Below are positions 62,510 through 64,000 of a DNA stretch of 64,000 nucleotides, one piece after another. The translations under genes were made by a program, and so were the position numbers. The stretch comes from Candidatus Saccharimonadota bacterium (GTDB lineage: Bacteria > Patescibacteriota > Saccharimonadia > Saccharimonadales > Saccharimonadaceae). Position 1 is the stretch's first letter; the number at the start of each line of letters is the position of its first letter. The DNA is taken from contig JAFWHO010000004.1 of the NCBI GenBank assembly GCA_017515105.1, positions 124,001-188,000 of the forward strand. The letters are read 5' to 3'. Below the pieces are notes generated by a model. It worked only from the letters and a program-made list of their open reading frames with translations, ran no database searches and was not told the DNA's origin.

Positions 62510-62738
62510 GAGGGATTTATTTTGTACCCTAAATTTGCTCTTTTAAAGGAAAGGTGCGCAAAAATATGTGCGCCAATGGAGTGTCGACTATCTGTCGACT
62601 TGATAATCGATAATATCTTACTCCATTCTTTTCATGGTCCGCCATGTTACTTTCCCAGCGACATGTCATTAACCTGAAAAGAATAAGTTTTCTTCCTTTT
62701 TTGACCTCGGGGTTACCCAACCCCGAGGCCTTTTTTTC
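62510..62738 (+). ncRNA. second structured small RNA candidate, family unknown
   Basis: A transcript of about 220 nt bounded by its own promoter and a strong terminator (CCTCGGGGTT-accc-AACCCCGAGG, then T7). Stems: GGTGCGCA/TGTGCGCC (62553-62574); AATGGAGT (62575-62582) with ACTCCATT (62620-62627) enclosing a GTCGAC/GTCGAC hairpin; and ATTCTTTTC (62625-62633) with GAAAAGAAT (62676-62684) enclosing CATGG/CCATG. The last two long stems share ATT, so they stack or compete. No convincing coding frame is present. The shape is not the single long bulged rod of 6S RNA, and the SRP, RNase P and tmRNA core motifs are absent. Confidence 0.65.
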
Positions 62739-62753
62739 TTTTTAAAAGTGTGC

Positions 62754-62829
62754 TATAATGTCAGGAATCAGTCTTGTTTTTTAAGCGCAAAGCTTGAAAA
62801 CAACAAAATAATAATAGTAAAAGGAGCAT
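62754..62829 (+). promoter_or_regulatory. promoter and hairpin leader of fusA
   Basis: TGCTATAAT with -10 at 62754-62759, then a leader of about 65 nt. The stem TTGTTTTTTAAGC (62774-62786) with GCTTGAAAACAA (62792-62803) is interrupted by a small bulge. AAAGGAG lies just before the ATG. This is one of the few genes here with both a leader and a ribosome-binding site, as expected for a highly expressed factor. Confidence 0.6.
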
Positions 62830-64000
62830 ATGGCTACTGGAATTAAAAGTTTGGCTGATATGCGCAATATTGGTATCATTGCACATATTGACGCCGGTAA
62901 AACTACGACTTCGGAGGCGATTTTGTATCGCACCGGTCTTAAACATAAAATCGACCTAGTGAAGGGTGGCACTGGTGGTGCTGATACCGACTGGATGGAG
63001 CAAGAGAAGGAACGTGGTATCACGATTACTTCTGCTGCTGTGACCGTTTATTGGAAAAATCATCAAATTAACATCATCGATACCCCGGGACACATCGACT
63101 TTACCGCAGAGGTGGAGCGTTCTCTCCGTGTCCTAGACGGTGCTGTCGTGGTGTTTGATGGTAAAATGGGCGTCGAAGCTCAGTCTGAGACTGTATGGCG
63201 CCAGGCTACCAAGTACGGCATTCCACGTATTTGTTTCGTAAACAAAATCAACCAAATCGGTGGCGATTTCTACAAATCTCTCGATTCGATCCACAAGCGT
63301 TTGTCAAAGAACGCTGTTGCGATTCACCTCCCAATTGGTTTTGAGAAAGATATCTGTGGTGTTGTTGACCTCGTTGATATGAAGGCTTACACCTACAAAG
63401 ATTACGCTGATCACGAGCTTACCGTTGGCGAAATTCCAGCCGACATGGTCGAAAAGGCCAAGAACGCTCGTTCGATGCTCGTTGAAGAGGCTGTACAGGC
63501 TGACGAAGAATTGATGAACAAATTCTTTGAAGAGGGCGAAGATGCCATCACTGTAGATGAACTCAAATCCGCTCTCCGTAAGCGCGTGCTCGATGGCGAT
63601 TTCTTCCTAGTCACCGGTGGCGACGGTCGTGGTGTAATCGTCGAGAAGGTACTTGACCTTATGACTGATTATTTGCCATCACCGCTTGATCGTGATCAGG
63701 GCCAAACCGTTGGCACCGATCCAAAGACCGGCGACCAAATCGTGCGCAAAGCCGACGATTCTGAGCCACTCACAGCTCTTGCCTTTAAGATCGCAACCGA
63801 TCCATTTGTGGGTAAACTCATCTTTATCCGCGTTTACGCTGGTAAATTGAAGTCTGGCGATACCGTGCTTAACGCTTCGACTGGCGACAAGGAAAGAATC
63901 GGTCGCTTGGTGCGTATGCACGCTAATGACCGTAAAGATATTAATGAAATCGGCGCTGGTGACATCGCTGCTGTGGTGGGTCTCAAGAACTGTACCACTG
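62830..64000 (+). CDS. fusA: elongation factor G, N-terminal part (runs off the window)
   Basis: 390 residues visible. G1 AHIDAGKT (18-25), switch [21 protein letters not shown]3 DTPGH (84-88) and the start of domain II ([18 protein letters not shown]) are clear. EF-G drives translocation and works with RRF in recycling. The G4 motif is NKIN (138-141) rather than NKMD, confirmed in the codons (AAC AAA ATC AAC). The gene is detached from rpsL-rpsG and has its own promoter. Confidence 0.95.
   Translation, partial: MATGIKSLADMRNIGIIAHIDAGKTTTSEAILYRTGLKHKIDLVKGGTGGADTDWMEQEKERGITITSAAVTVYWKNHQINIIDTPGHIDFTAEVERSLRVLDGAVVVFDGKMGVEAQSETVWRQATKYGIPRICFVNKINQIGGDFYKSLDSIHKRLSKNAVAIHLPIGFEKDICGVVDLVDMKAYTYKDYADHELTVGEIPADMVEKAKNARSMLVEEAVQADEELMNKFFEEGEDAITVDELKSALRKRVLDGDFFLVTGGDGRGVIVEKVLDLMTDYLPSPLDRDQGQTVGTDPKTGDQIVRKADDSEPLTALAFKIATDPFVGKLIFIRVYAGKLKSGDTVLNASTGDKERIGRLVRMHANDRKDINEIGAGDIAAVVGLKNCTT

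Overview
The window looks like a chromosomal piece of a Candidate Phyla Radiation bacterium, most likely a Candidatus Saccharibacteria (TM7) relative. This is an inference from compact gene packing, the housekeeping set, several minimal or odd versions of core proteins (UvrC without its C-terminal module, ProRS without an editing insertion, a short EF-Ts), fermentative sugar genes and a Gram-positive-type envelope. TGA is used as an ordinary stop (trmD, gatA, the first phosphoketolase ORF), so the recoded Gracilibacteria/Absconditabacteria genetic code is not in use. Base composition is moderate, and most promoters are a TGNTATAAT extended -10 box. In at least a dozen genes that box lies only 6-7 nt before the start codon, implying leaderless mRNAs.

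Layout. 1-3 kb: end of an acidic-tailed protein, a RuvX-MltG fusion and a LysM-CHAP wall hydrolase. 3-9.2 kb: obg (minus strand), a structured RNA candidate, then trmD-recG, rsmD and a small PNTG-tailed surface protein. 9.16-13.8 kb: tRNA-Leu(UAG) followed by three copies of its own 3' end, each with its own terminator, then a two-gene cassette bounded by 59-bp inverted repeats. The cassette encodes a 1076-aa protein with PGDYG-like, adenosine-deaminase-like and SLOG-like regions, plus a 202-aa protein that resembles its N-terminus. This is the most system-like novelty in the window. 13.8-21.5 kb: an accessory stretch with a GH25 muramidase, DUF1653 protein, metallo-beta-lactamase-fold hydrolase, LiaF-like protein, a hairpin-rich interval with a 27-codon ORF, a large adhesin-like protein, flavodoxin, GNAT and membrane proteins, and a Lar-like zinc ribbon. 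21.5-36.5 kb: FAD oxidase, trigger factor, rpsL-rpsG, a gap-rpiB-rpe-pfkB-LOG operon, enolase, uvrC, secG and a family-5 solute-binding protein. 36.5-41.7 kb: tRNA-Leu(GAG), a GNAT, two cell-surface proteins, tsf-rpsB and bL31. 41.8-50.7 kb: frr-uppS-rseP-CPBP protease, proS, greA, lysS, uvrB. 50.7-64 kb: a phosphoketolase split into two overlapping ORFs, PIN-TRAM protein, PBP1A, murJ, gatC-gatA-(membrane protein)-gatB, a second structured RNA candidate and the start of fusA.

The genes fit a fermenting episymbiont-like cell. Phosphoketolase, pentose-phosphate enzymes, GAPDH and enolase handle sugars. UppS, MurJ, PBP1A, MltG, CHAP and GH25 proteins build and trim peptidoglycan. Several secreted or sorted proteins with P[ND]TG-like tails could mediate contact with a host cell. 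GatCAB implies tRNA-dependent amidation for Gln and/or Asn.
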